The position numbers were made by a program, and so were the translations under genes. The notes below the pieces were generated by a model. That model was not told the origin of the DNA. It searched no databases and saw only the letters and a list, made by a program, of their open reading frames with translations. Shown here piece by piece: positions 34,889 to 43,739 of a DNA stretch of 64,000 bases. This stretch comes from Planctomycetota bacterium. GTDB taxonomy: Bacteria; Planctomycetota; B15-G4; JADJEK01. The stretch covers positions 248,001 through 312,000 of the forward strand of contig JADJEK010000005.1 in NCBI GenBank assembly GCA_016709145.1, written 5' to 3'. Position 1 is the first letter of the stretch; every line of letters begins with the position of its first letter.

Positions 34889-36307
34889 TCAAACGGGCGG
34901 CGCGGAGGCCAACACGATCGTGAACGTGGCGCCGCGACCGAGCTCGCTGGCGAGTTCGATCCGGCCACCGCAGGCTTCGACGCCGGCCTTCGCGATCGCG
35001 AGACCCAGCCCGGCCCCGCGACCGTCGGTCGCGCTCGTGCGCGACGGATCGGCTCGGAAGAAGCGTTCGAACACGCGCTCATGGTGTTCTGCGGCGATCC
35101 CCACGCCGGTGTCCGCGACCTCGATCGTCGCCTGCGATCCCCGTGTCGCGCAGCGGATCGTGACTCGCCCGCCGCGCGGCGTATGGCGCAGCGCGTTGTC
35201 GACGAGGTTCAACACGGATCGACGTGTGCCGTCCGGGTCCGCGAGCGCGACGACCGCGCGATCGCCCGCGCACGTCAGTTCGATGCCACGCTCGTCCGCG
35301 ATCGGCTCGAGTGTCGCGGCGACGTCGCGCGCGACCCTCGTCAGATCCACCGACTCGAGCCGCGCCGGCGCGACGTTCGCGTCGGCGCGCGTCAACATCA
35401 ACAGGCGATCGATCAGCGTGGTCAGCCGGTCGATCTCCTCGAGCATGCTGCACAACGCCTCCCGCGTGGCCACCGGTTCGCCCGCGCGGCGCTCGCGCAG
35501 CTCGACCTCGGCGACCGTCCGCATCGCGGTCAACGGCGTCCGCAGCTCATGGGACGCATCGGCGGTGAACCGGCGCTGGCGCTCGAACGCCGCCTCGAGT
35601 CGAACGAGCACCGCGTTGAACGCCATGGCCACGCGGTCGAACTCGTCGGACTCGCCGCGCACGGGCAAGCGCTCGCGCAACCGATCGACGGTGATGCGCT
35701 CCGCGGCCTCGGCCAGCACGCGTACGGGCGCGAGCAGTCGGCCCGCGAGCCAATACCCGCCGACGAACGCGACCATCAGCGCCAATGGACCCACGATCCA
35801 CAGGATCGCGCGGAACGACGCCAGCGACTCGCGCACCGGACGCTCGTCGATCCCGACCGCGAACCGGACACCGACGTCGCCGACCGCGAACGAGCGCGAC
35901 GCGACGCGCAACGCGAGATCCGAAGCGACCGCGATCACGTCGTCCGTCGGGGCCGCACCGGTGCCATCGGCGCCGACGCGCGCGTCGAGTCGGGCGTCGC
36001 GCGCGCGCTCCCACTCGGCGCTCGCGATGCGTGGCCATCCTGCGACCTGCACCGCGTACCACGCGAGGTCCGCTTCCTCACGCAACTCGTCGACGAGTTC
36101 TTCGACGTCGGTCCGGCCGTCCAGCTCGTCGCGCAGCAGTCGTTCGAATCGTCGCGCGTGCGCGTCCACGCGCTCCTCGGCCTGGCCGACGAGTGCACGC
36201 GTGAACGCGGACGCGACCACGAATCCCACCGCGATCAGCACGAACGCGAACACGGCCGTCGACCACGCCGCGAGGCGCAAGCGCACACGACGCGGCCCGG
36301 CGCTCAT
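34889..36307 (-). CDS. Sensor histidine kinase (EnvZ/heavy-metal-sensor type)
   Basis: The kinase has 472 residues. There are two membrane helices (~15-35 and ~168-187) flanking a ~130-residue sensor region, then HAMP (RLLAPVRVLAEAAERITVDRL) and the phospho-acceptor His253 (ADASHELRTPLTAMR). The ATP-binding domain has the N box LNLVDNALRHTP, G1 VADTGVGIA and G2 GRGAGLGLAIAKAGVEACGG. The ATG at 36307 overlaps the stop of the response regulator (ATGA), so the pair is translationally coupled. The cognate regulator is the OmpR-type protein upstream, and a PepSY protein is divergently encoded. The ligand is unknown; the inverted repeats in the shared promoter resemble metal-response boxes. Confidence 0.93.
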   Translation of the reverse strand: MSAGPRRVRLRLAAWSTAVFAFVLIAVGFVVASAFTRALVGQAEERVDAHARRFERLLRDELDGRTDVEELVDELREEADLAWYAVQVAGWPRIASAEWERARDARLDARVGADGTGAAPTDDVIAVASDLALRVASRSFAVGDVGVRFAVGIDERPVRESLASFRAILWIVGPLALMVAFVGGYWLAGRLLAPVRVLAEAAERITVDRLRERLPVRGESDEFDRVAMAFNAVLVRLEAAFERQRRFTADASHELRTPLTAMRTVAEVELRERRAGEPVATREALCSMLEEIDRLTTLIDRLLMLTRADANVAPARLESVDLTRVARDVAATLEPIADERGIELTCAGDRAVVALADPDGTRRSVLNLVDNALRHTPRGGRVTIRCATRGSQATIEVADTGVGIAAEHHERVFERFFRADPSRTSATDGRGAGLGLAIAKAGVEACGGRIELASELGRGATFTIVLASAPPV

Positions 36308-37023
36308 GGCGCGTTCTCGCCGAGCACGAACCCGACGCCGCGCAGCGTGTGCACCAAGCGCCTCGCGAACGGCTCGTCGACCTTCTTGCGCAACCGCGCG
36401 ATCTGGACGTCGATGACGTTGTCGATCGGCGTGGCCCGCCCGCCTCCGACTTCGCTCTCGCCCCAAACGTCGCGAGCGAGCATCGCGCGCGAGACGACGT
36501 GACCGGTGTGACGCATCAGGTACTCGAGGAGCTCGAACTCGCGAGCCGTGAGGGTGAGCGGTCGACGCGCGCGAGAGACGCGTCGCGTGACCAGATCGAG
36601 CTCGAGATCGCCGACGCACAAGCGCAGCACCTGATCCGAGCGGCCGCGCCGCAGCAGAGCGCGGACCCGTGCGGACAGCTCCGCGAACGAGAACGGCTTC
36701 ACCAAGTAGTCGTCGGCGCCGAGGTCGAGCCCCCGCACGCGATCGTCGACCGCGTCGCGTGCCGTGACGACGACGACCGGCACGGCGTTCCCTCGTGCGC
36801 GCAGCGTCTCGAGGATCTGCAGACCGTCTCGACCCGGCAGATTGAGGTCGAGCACGATGACGTCGTACATCTCCGTCGTCGCGCGGAAGAAGCCGTCCTC
36901 GCCGGACGCGGAGACGACCGCGTCATGTCCCTCGCCGCGGAAGCCGCGCGCCAGCGCGTCCGCGACCTTGCGTTCGTCTTCGATGATGAGGATCCGCACG
37001 GAGCGCACGATACGACGCCGCAT
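36304..37023 (-). CDS. OmpR/PhoB-family response regulator
   Basis: The regulator has 239 residues. The receiver domain (RILIIEDERKVADALARGF) has phospho-acceptor Asp59 in VIVLDLNLPGRDG, the conserved Thr (VVVVTARDA) and Lys (GADDYLVKPF). The DNA-binding winged helix covers the C-terminal ~95 residues (PLTLTAREFELLEYLMRHTG, VIDVQIARLRKKVDEPF, IHTLRGVGFVL-type ending VHTLRGVGFVLGENAP). A GTG at 36999 is an alternative start that would place the Asp at 51, the commonest family position. Two inverted repeats directly upstream (37048-37063 and 37091-37106) are probable binding sites, implying control of both its own operon and the divergent PepSY gene. Confidence 0.93.
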   Translation of the reverse strand: MRRRIVRSVRILIIEDERKVADALARGFRGEGHDAVVSASGEDGFFRATTEMYDVIVLDLNLPGRDGLQILETLRARGNAVPVVVVTARDAVDDRVRGLDLGADDYLVKPFSFAELSARVRALLRRGRSDQVLRLCVGDLELDLVTRRVSRARRPLTLTAREFELLEYLMRHTGHVVSRAMLARDVWGESEVGGGRATPIDNVIDVQIARLRKKVDEPFARRLVHTLRGVGFVLGENAP

Positions 37024-37047
37024 CGTCCCCCCGCACCTTTCCGGCGA

Positions 37048-37106
37048 CTGACATCCGTGTCAGGCGGCGACGGAAGGCTGCGACCTCCGCCTGACGTCGT
37101 TGTCAG
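37048..37106. promoter_or_regulatory. Two inverted-repeat operators between regulator and PepSY gene
   Basis: CTGACATCCGTGTCAG (37048-37063) and CTGACGTCGTTGTCAG (37091-37106) are two related inverted repeats, 43 bp apart centre to centre (about four helical turns). The TGACA-N4-TGTCA layout resembles the CusR/CopR box bound by heavy-metal-type OmpR regulators. Their place in the 182-bp divergent promoter region fits binding by the adjacent response regulator. Confidence 0.65.
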
Positions 37107-37205
37107 CGAGGAATCAGGATCGCCGAGTCCATGCGCCATCTACAACGCCCGCACGACGCGGCAAGCGGCTGCGTTTCGCGCGATGCTGCTGTAGGAGATC
37201 GAACG

Positions 37206-37617
37206 ATGCGAACGATGACTTGGTGTCTGTCCCTGCTCGGACTGTGTGTCGCGGCCGGTTGCTTCAGCTCGGGGCTCTTCGCCCAAGACGACGCCGCGGC
37301 GGCCGCCGCGGCGCGCAAGAAGGCCAGAGCGGATCGCGTCGCCGCGTTGGCGAAGGCCGCGGCGGCCTCGAAGACGTCTCTCGCGCGCGCGATCGAGATC
37401 GCGCAGAAGGAAGTCGGCGGAGTCGCCGTCGAAGCCGAGTTCGAACTCGAGGGCACCGAACTCGAACTCGAGGTCACGGTGTTGAAGGACGGCAAGGTGC
37501 TCGAGGTCGAACTCGATCCGGCGACCGGAACGATCCTCGAGACGGAAGACGAGAGCGACGACGACGACGGACGACGACGACGACGGTCCCGCGGACGGCA
37601 CCAAGAAGGACGGCTGA
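37206..37617 (+). CDS. PepSY-domain exported protein, frameshifted in its Asp-rich tail
   Basis: The ATG at 37206 has AGGAG at 37193-37197. The signal sequence (TWCLSLLGLCVAAGC) could be a lipoprotein signal. After an Ala/Lys-rich linker comes one PepSY unit (residues ~58-115: LARAIEIAQKEVGGVAVEAE, VTVLKDGKVLEVELDPATGTILETEDE). The frame then enters an Asp tail and, at about 37571, slips by one base into Arg-rich sequence that stays open into the next gene. In the shifted frame the Asp run continues naturally (DDDDDGPADGTKKDG) to a TGA at 37615-37617. One extra or missing base in the GAC repeat therefore explains it. PepSY proteins are commonly encoded next to two-component systems, as here. 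Confidence 0.75.
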
Positions 37618-37700
37618 TCCCGGCGGCCTGCGGCAGGGGGACGGCCCGTCGAGGACTTTGCGAAAAGCGGTCCCTCGGCGGGCTGTTACCCTCCGCCGCC

Positions 37701-40007
37701 ATGCTCCACCCAAGCCCGCTCGCCTTCGTCGTCGTCCTCGGTTCCGGCCTCGCGTCCACCGCCGACGGTCCGTCCGACGCACTCGAGGCCGCGCTCGTCG
37801 ATGCCGGCGCGAATCGCGTCGAACTCGAACGCGCGATCGAAGGCGTCGCCGACGATCAACGCGAAGGCATGCGTTGGTTGATCGCGCACATGCCGGCGGC
37901 CGATCGCTCGACGCTGACGAGCACGTTCCTGATCGAACACTGCACGCTCGCGTACGAGAGTTGGCGCGCCGCCCCATGGCACGCCGAAGTCCCACACGAC
38001 GTGTTCCAGGACGCGATCCTGCCGTACGCGAGCGTCGACGAGCGGCGCGACCTGTGGCGCGAGGACTTCCGCGAGCGCTTCCTGCCGCTCGTCGCCGACG
38101 CGAAGACGGCCGGCGAAGCCGCGACGCGACTGAACCGCTCGATCTTCGACGTCGTGAACGTCCGCTATTCGACGAAGCGCAAGAAGGCGCAACAGAGCCC
38201 GTACGAATCGATGGAGACCGGCCTCGCGTCGTGCTCCGGTCTGTCGATCCTGCTGATCGACGCGTGTCGCGCGGTCGGCGTCCCCGCACGCTTCGTCGGG
38301 ACCGCGTCGTGGTCGGACGATTCGGGCAACCACTCGTGGGTCGAGGTCTGGGACGACGGCTGGCATTTCACGGGCGCGGCCGAGCCGACCGGTCGCAAGC
38401 TCGATCGCGGTTGGTTCAAGAACCGCGCCAAGACGGCGAAGGCCGGCGATCCGAAGTACGGCGTGTTCGCCGTGACTTGGAACGACTCGCCGCATTCGTT
38501 CCCGCTGGTCTGGGAGCCGTCGAACACGACGATCCGCGCCATCGACGTCACCGAACGCTACGCGCGCACGGAACCCGTCGTTCCCGCCGGTTGCGCGCGC
38601 GTGTTCGTGCGCGTGCGTGACGGGACCGAGCGCAAAGCCATCCCGCTGACGCTGCGCGACGCGAACGGCAAGACGCTGTTCGAGGGCTCGAGCCGCGACG
38701 AAACCGCCGACGCGAACGATCACGTGACTGCGGTCCTCGCGCTCGGAGCGACGGTCACGGTCCTGCCTCACGGCAGTGAACCGTCGACGTTCACGGTCGA
38801 ACGCGACGAGCAACTCGTCGATGTGGCGTATCGGGCGGTCGCGGCCCCGCCGCCGACGGGGTCCGCGATCGACGCGTTGCGGGTCCATCTCGAACGCCAG
38901 GGACTCGAGGGCGTCGCTGCGCAGGAGTTCGCGCAACGCGCGTTGTCGAAGGCCGAGGCCGCGGAAGCCGCCACGCTGCTTTGGGGCGCGCACGCCGACG
39001 CGATCCGCCGGGAGCGTGCCGCCGAGATCGATGCCGGCGCGATCACCCTCGGCGACCAGACCATGCGGTTCTGGTTCAAGACCTTCGGTGAGAAGCCGCA
39101 GAACGGCCGCTCGCTGTGGATCTCGATGCATGGCGGCGGCGGTGCTCCGCCCGAGGTCAACGAGCAACAGTTCGAGAACCAGAAGCGCCTGTACACGCTC
39201 GACGAGGGCATCTACCTCGCGCCGCGTGCGCCGACGGACACGTGGAATCTGTGGCACGAAGCACACGTCGACGCGTTCTTCGCGCGCTTGATCGAAGACC
39301 TGGTCGTGCTCGAGGACGTCGATCCGAATCGCGTGTACCTGCTCGGCTACAGCGCCGGCGGCGACGGCGTGTACCAACTCGCACCGCGACTCTCGGATCG
39401 CCTCGCGGCCGCGGGCATGTTCGCGGGACATCCCAACGAGACCAAGCCGATCGGCATGCGCAACGTGCCGTTCGCGCTGCACGTCGGCGCCGACGACGCG
39501 GCCTACAAGCGCAACGCGATCGCCGCGCAATGGGGTGAGCGACTCGACGAACTGGCTGCCGCGGACCCCGGTGGCTACCTGCACCAAGTGCAGGTGCACG
39601 CGGGCAAAGGCCATTGGATGGATCGCGAGGAGCGCGTCGCGTTGCCGTGGATGGCTTCGCACACGCGGGACCCGCGGCCGACGCGCATCGTCTGGGAGCA
39701 GGACGACATCGTCCACGACCGCTCGTATTGGCTCGCCGTCGATCGCCCCGATCCGAAGGCGCGCGTGATCGCAACGCACTCGGGACAAGCGATCACGATC
39801 GAACTGGCGAAGAACGTCGGTCCGCTGCGCGTGCTGCTCGACGACACGATGGTCGATCTCGACCAGGACGTGATCGTCGTGCGCGAGGAACTCGAAGTGC
39901 ATCGCGGCCCCGTGCGTCGCACCATCGCACTGCTGTCGCGAACGCTCGCCGAGCGCGGTGATCCGCGCGCGATGTTCTGCGCGGAAGTGCTGACGCAGCC
40001 GGAGTGA
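37701..40007 (+). CDS. Secreted transglutaminase-like and alpha/beta-hydrolase two-domain protein
   Basis: The product has 768 residues from the ATG at 37701. It begins with a short hydrophobic signal (PSPLAFVVVLGSGLAST). Residues ~165-270 form a transglutaminase-like domain: the Cys in TGLASCSGLSILLIDACRAVGVPARFVG, the His in SGNHSWVEVWDDGWHFTGAA. Residues ~455-680 are an esterase/PHB-depolymerase-like alpha/beta hydrolase: LWISMHGGGG, nucleophile Ser in LLGYSAGGDGVYQ, likely catalytic His in HAGKGHWMD. Between and after them are small beta domains. A peptidase-like thiol site fused to a serine hydrolase suggests processing of an extracellular polymer, but the substrate is unknown. The stop codon coincides with the start of a dispersed repeat. 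Confidence 0.8.
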   Translation: MLHPSPLAFVVVLGSGLASTADGPSDALEAALVDAGANRVELERAIEGVADDQREGMRWLIAHMPAADRSTLTSTFLIEHCTLAYESWRAAPWHAEVPHDVFQDAILPYASVDERRDLWREDFRERFLPLVADAKTAGEAATRLNRSIFDVVNVRYSTKRKKAQQSPYESMETGLASCSGLSILLIDACRAVGVPARFVGTASWSDDSGNHSWVEVWDDGWHFTGAAEPTGRKLDRGWFKNRAKTAKAGDPKYGVFAVTWNDSPHSFPLVWEPSNTTIRAIDVTERYARTEPVVPAGCARVFVRVRDGTERKAIPLTLRDANGKTLFEGSSRDETADANDHVTAVLALGATVTVLPHGSEPSTFTVERDEQLVDVAYRAVAAPPPTGSAIDALRVHLERQGLEGVAAQEFAQRALSKAEAAEAATLLWGAHADAIRRERAAEIDAGAITLGDQTMRFWFKTFGEKPQNGRSLWISMHGGGGAPPEVNEQQFENQKRLYTLDEGIYLAPRAPTDTWNLWHEAHVDAFFARLIEDLVVLEDVDPNRVYLLGYSAGGDGVYQLAPRLSDRLAAAGMFAGHPNETKPIGMRNVPFALHVGADDAAYKRNAIAAQWGERLDELAAADPGGYLHQVQVHAGKGHWMDREERVALPWMASHTRDPRPTRIVWEQDDIVHDRSYWLAVDRPDPKARVIATHSGQAITIELAKNVGPLRVLLDDTMVDLDQDVIVVREELEVHRGPVRRTIALLSRTLAERGDPRAMFCAEVLTQPE

Positions 40008-40143
40008 GAGATCGTGAATCGACCCGATGGACTCACGTTCTCGGCCTCACCAGGTGTTGCTCGGCGACGGCAGTCGCCGAAATTGAATGGTCGTTGGGGC
40101 CGAGCATGGCCGAGTCATCGGTGCGTACGGCGGCTGCCGCCGC
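40005..40143. repeat. Structured dispersed repeat, copy 1
   Basis: This is a non-coding element found twice in the window (see 56984-57130). It comprises a 5' hairpin beginning at the upstream stop codon (imperfect here), a 44-bp core identical in both copies (40036-40079, containing the GGCGAC-GGCA-GTCGCC hairpin), a variable arm (40080-40124), and a conserved 19-bp tail (40125-40143) that is itself palindromic (CGGCGG-CTG-CCGCCG). It could be a mobile MITE/REP-type element, a terminator or a structured RNA. Confidence 0.7.
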
Positions 40144-40305
40144 CGCGGACCGACTCGTGGATTTCCTTGGCGGGGAGTGCCGGGTCGAATCGTTGTCGTC
40201 TCGGACGACGCGTCGGGGCCGCATGCCGATGTGCGGCGTCGGCCGGTCGACGTCCGCGCGTCGATGGCATCGAGGCGCGTGAGCCGCCCGCGGGGAGAAC
40301 GCACG

Positions 40306-41841
40306 ATGAAACGGCCCGACAAGCACGATCCGAAGCGCAAGCCGCCGACGGTCTTGCCGCCGGCCGCCGCGGATTCCGCCGTCGTGGAACCCCTCGCGAC
40401 GGTCGCCGCGGAGATCGCCGGGATCGCTCCTGTCCCCCCGGTCCCACCAGTCCCGCCGACCCCGCCACTCGGCAACACGGCGGTCATCGTCGTGCACGGA
40501 ATCGGGCAACAGCTTCCGTTCGAGACGCTCGACGCGTTCGCGCACGGCCTCACGCGCGACGATCCACTCGCGACGAACGCCGTCCGACTCGCCCGCGTCG
40601 GAACTCGGGATCTGCCGCGCGTCGAAGTCGCGCTGACGCGCGGACTCCCGAAGCCACGCGAATTGCATCTCTACGAGGCGTACTGGGCGCCGTTGACCGA
40701 AGGCAAGGTCACCTTGCGCGACGTGTTCGCGTTCCTGTGCCTGGCGGCGTGGGACGGGTTCTGGAACACCAAGGGCGGCAGGTTCATGCGCTTCATGTTC
40801 GGCCGCGTCGTCGATCTCGCGGCCTCGCGCGGGACGCGCTGGCATCTCGCGATCGCCGGACTCGTCGTGCTCGCGCTCGGCGTGTTGAACGCGACCGCGA
40901 CCGCACTGTTCGCATCGACGATCGTCGACGCGAATGGCTCCGGATTCTTCGACGCGGTCGTGGTCGCGGAACTGACGAAGATCGGCGCCGCGTGCGTCGC
41001 GCTCGCGTTGCTGTTCGCCGGCTCGATGATCGTGACGCGCCAACTCGTGTTGTTGTTCGGCGTGCTCGGCGCGTTGATCGGCGGCGCCGTCGCGATCGGC
41101 GTCGCCGCCGTGATGCATGCGAGCGGTGAGGGTCCGCTGGTGCCGATCGACGTGCTGCCGTGGCTCGGCACGAACCTCGCGGTTGCGGTGTTCTGGACCG
41201 TCCTCGTCGTCGCCAGCGCGTACGTCCGCCGGCTGCTCGTCCAGTTCATCGGGGACATCGCCGCGTACATCACGCCGCAATACGTCGATCGATTCCTCGA
41301 GGTCCGCACGCAGATCAAGAACGCCGTGCGCGAGGTCGTCGAGGCCGTGTACCGCCAGCGCGAGGAAGGGAGGCCGGCGTACGACCGCATTCTGTTGGTC
41401 GGGCACTCGCTCGGCTCGGTGGCGGCATACGACGCGTTGAACGCGATGCTGAACGCCGACAAGCTCGATCCGGACCAAGCGGTCGCCGTGCTCGATCGCA
41501 CCAAACTGCTGCTGACGTTCGGCTCGCCGCTCGACAAGACCGCGTTCATCTTCACCACGCGCGGTCGCGACAGCGGCACCGTGCGCGAAGCGCTGGCCGC
41601 CGCGGTCCAACCCATGATCCAGCACGAGTCGTACCGCACGATCCCGTGGATCAACGTGCATTCGAAGCAGGACATCGTCAGCGGCGCCCTCGACTTCTAC
41701 GACGATCCCGCTTGGCCGGGAGGCTCGCCGCTGCGCGTACGTAACGTCGAGGATCCCGACGCCAAGACGCCGCTGGTCGCGCACGTCGAGTATTGGTCGA
41801 ACGACTGCGTGTATCAGCAGGTGCGGCCGTATCTCGCGTAG
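40306..41841 (+). CDS. Membrane-embedded lipase-like alpha/beta hydrolase
   Basis: The product has 511 residues. The ATG at 40306 has GGGAGA upstream and opens a basic then Pro/Ala-rich leader. The first hydrolase strand carries AVIVVHGIGQQLPFETL, and the nucleophile elbow is LLVGHSLGSVAAYDALN (Ser in GHSLG). A late His near INVHSKQDIVSGALDF may complete the triad. Between the two hydrolase parts is a ~200-residue insert with four or five membrane helices (HLAIAGLVVLALGVLNATATALF, VLLFGVLGALIGGAVAIGVAAV, NLAVAVFWTVLVVASAYV). This is an unusual arrangement that places the active site at the membrane surface. The substrate is unknown, possibly lipid. Confidence 0.78.
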   Translation: MKRPDKHDPKRKPPTVLPPAAADSAVVEPLATVAAEIAGIAPVPPVPPVPPTPPLGNTAVIVVHGIGQQLPFETLDAFAHGLTRDDPLATNAVRLARVGTRDLPRVEVALTRGLPKPRELHLYEAYWAPLTEGKVTLRDVFAFLCLAAWDGFWNTKGGRFMRFMFGRVVDLAASRGTRWHLAIAGLVVLALGVLNATATALFASTIVDANGSGFFDAVVVAELTKIGAACVALALLFAGSMIVTRQLVLLFGVLGALIGGAVAIGVAAVMHASGEGPLVPIDVLPWLGTNLAVAVFWTVLVVASAYVRRLLVQFIGDIAAYITPQYVDRFLEVRTQIKNAVREVVEAVYRQREEGRPAYDRILLVGHSLGSVAAYDALNAMLNADKLDPDQAVAVLDRTKLLLTFGSPLDKTAFIFTTRGRDSGTVREALAAAVQPMIQHESYRTIPWINVHSKQDIVSGALDFYDDPAWPGGSPLRVRNVEDPDAKTPLVAHVEYWSNDCVYQQVRPYLA

Positions 41842-41949
41842 CAGTCGCGGCATCGAGCGCGACGAGATCGTCGGAGCGACCGTGCTGAACGCATCGCGTT
41901 CGTCGCATCGGACGGACCGATCGCGTCGATCCCACGTCCTCATCGTCGA

Positions 41950-43599
41950 TCACGGCGCAGTCGTCACGTTCGCGAACGCCGCCTGCGCGGCGGTGGCCAC
42001 CGTGACGTCCGTGTGGTTCACGTACTGCGCGACGACGTCCTTCACCTGCTCGTTCTTGGTGTTGCCGAGAGCGGTCATCCAGTCGGCGAGCAACAGCGGA
42101 TCGTCCGCCGTCGGCCTCGCGTCGAGCAACGCGGGGATGATCGCGTCGCCTTCATCGGTGAGCCCGGCGAGGGCTCCGGCGACCAACAGCGCGGTCGGCC
42201 TCGCGGGATCGTTCGTGCCCGGCGCGAACAGGCGCGACAGCCCCGCGAGCGTCGTCGCGTTGGGATGCGCGACGCCGACCATCGCGTAGAGGCTGCCGGC
42301 GCGCACGTCGTCGACGCGTCCAGGATCCGAGGCGTGACGCAACAGCACGGCCTGGCAGCGGTCGTCGCCGATGCGCCCGACCGCAGCCAGCAGGATCTGC
42401 GCCGCCGCGGGATCGACGGTCGCGACCAACGCGTCGACGTCGTCGACGAGCCTCGGATCGAGCCGCAACATCCACTGCAGATCCGTACGCGCGGCGACGA
42501 GAGCCTTCATGTCGGGGTCGGGCGCGCGACACAGCAACTCGAGGTTCGACATCAAGAACGACAACGTCATGCCCTTCAGGCGTTCGCTCCAGAACTTGCG
42601 CTCGAAGGCGAGCGGATCGCCATTGCCGTCGACGGTCGTGCTCGTCCGCAGGCTCTCCCACGTGCGGTTCCATTCGTCCGCCCCGAACGTCGGCGTCGCG
42701 ACGAGTTCGCGGCGAACGAGCTTCAACGACCCGTGACTCCGGCCGCTGACTTGCAGCATGCCTCCGGCGACTGCGCCCATCGTCTCGGCGTAGTTCGCGT
42801 CGACGATCCAGCCGACACTCGCATCGAGCAACGCTCGCGCATCGCCCATCACGCCGGGCGCGCCGCCGACATCCGCGAGTTCCGCCCCGCTCTCGAACGC
42901 GATGCGCGTGCGCTCGAGGCGGCCGGCCTCGCGGTCGAGCCAACGGTACGCACTGCGACCGATGCCATTGGGCTCGACGTCGCTCGACTCCCACGAACTC
43001 CCGTCGAGCACGACGAAGCGGAAGCTCGCGATCAATCCGCGGACGGCGTCGCGCGTGCGACGCGACATCTCGGCCGGGAAGCCGAGGCCGAGCACGGAGC
43101 CGTCGTCCTTCATCTTCACCAGCACGGGCAGAGCGAGCTCGTTCGCCATGCGCTGCTCCGCGCCTTCGGCGCCACCGCGAATCGTCGCGCGCACGTCGAA
43201 CGCCAGTTCGACCACGAGTTCGCCGTCGCGTCGCGCGAGCACGGTCGTCGTCTGCGTACCGACGAGCGCGGTTCCGATCGCGCCGTCCGTCGTCTCACCG
43301 AACTGCACCACGCTGTCGGTGTCGAGGTCGAACTCGAAGCGGCTGCCCGGCGCGGCCGAGTACGCGCCGGCCGCCTCGACCGTGTTCGCTGCGGTCGGTG
43401 CCTCGTCGCGGACCGCCACGGTCGGCCGCGCGGGTGCCGGGGTCCCCGCCACGACGACTGGCGGCGCCGCTTCCGGCGTCGCGCGCATCCCGACTTCGAT
43501 CGGCGCCTCGCCGACCGTCGACTGCGAGAGCACGGCCACGAGTGCGGCCAGGACGGCGAGGAAACTCGAGCCCACAGCGATCAGAGGTCGGCGGTTCAT
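41950..43599 (-). CDS. Exported protein resembling the vitellogenin N-terminal (lipid-transport) domain
   Basis: The protein has 549 residues. An N-terminal membrane/signal segment (PLIAVGSSFLAVLAALVAVL) is followed by a linker. A beta-rich region at ~80-260 reads like the LPD_N barrel: RFEFDLDTDSVVQF, TTTVLARRDGELVVELAFDVRATI, LPVLVKMKDDGSVLGLGFP, RDAVRGLIASFRFVV, SDVEPNGIGRSAYRWL. Then comes an alpha-helical superhelix of HEAT-like pairs (~330-545) with the characteristic ALGNTKNEQVKDVVAQYV near the end. In animals this fold binds and transports lipid. The similarity is by motif and architecture only; a generic HEAT-repeat protein is the alternative. It is periplasmic or anchored. No operon partner is obvious, as kinase 3 lies 141 bp away in the same orientation with its stop downstream. 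Confidence 0.72.
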   Translation of the reverse strand: MNRRPLIAVGSSFLAVLAALVAVLSQSTVGEAPIEVGMRATPEAAPPVVVAGTPAPARPTVAVRDEAPTAANTVEAAGAYSAAPGSRFEFDLDTDSVVQFGETTDGAIGTALVGTQTTTVLARRDGELVVELAFDVRATIRGGAEGAEQRMANELALPVLVKMKDDGSVLGLGFPAEMSRRTRDAVRGLIASFRFVVLDGSSWESSDVEPNGIGRSAYRWLDREAGRLERTRIAFESGAELADVGGAPGVMGDARALLDASVGWIVDANYAETMGAVAGGMLQVSGRSHGSLKLVRRELVATPTFGADEWNRTWESLRTSTTVDGNGDPLAFERKFWSERLKGMTLSFLMSNLELLCRAPDPDMKALVAARTDLQWMLRLDPRLVDDVDALVATVDPAAAQILLAAVGRIGDDRCQAVLLRHASDPGRVDDVRAGSLYAMVGVAHPNATTLAGLSRLFAPGTNDPARPTALLVAGALAGLTDEGDAIIPALLDARPTADDPLLLADWMTALGNTKNEQVKDVVAQYVNHTDVTVATAAQAAFANVTTAP

Positions 43600-43739
43600 G
43601 GCGAGGGGTCCTTCGGAGGTCGTTGCTCGGAACTCCCTCGTCTGGGCGGACGCCCGCGGGACTCCCCAGGGAATTCTCCCGACCCTCGCGGAAGCGCGCT
43701 TGAACGCGCGTCGGTACCTCGACGACGGACCTCCCGTAA

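Noticed and set aside
37131..40007. Single 958-aa PepSY-transglutaminase-hydrolase fusion
   Set aside because: The joining segment is Arg-rich and non-coding-like, the shifted frame restores an Asp-rich tail and stop, and the second protein has its own start and signal peptide.
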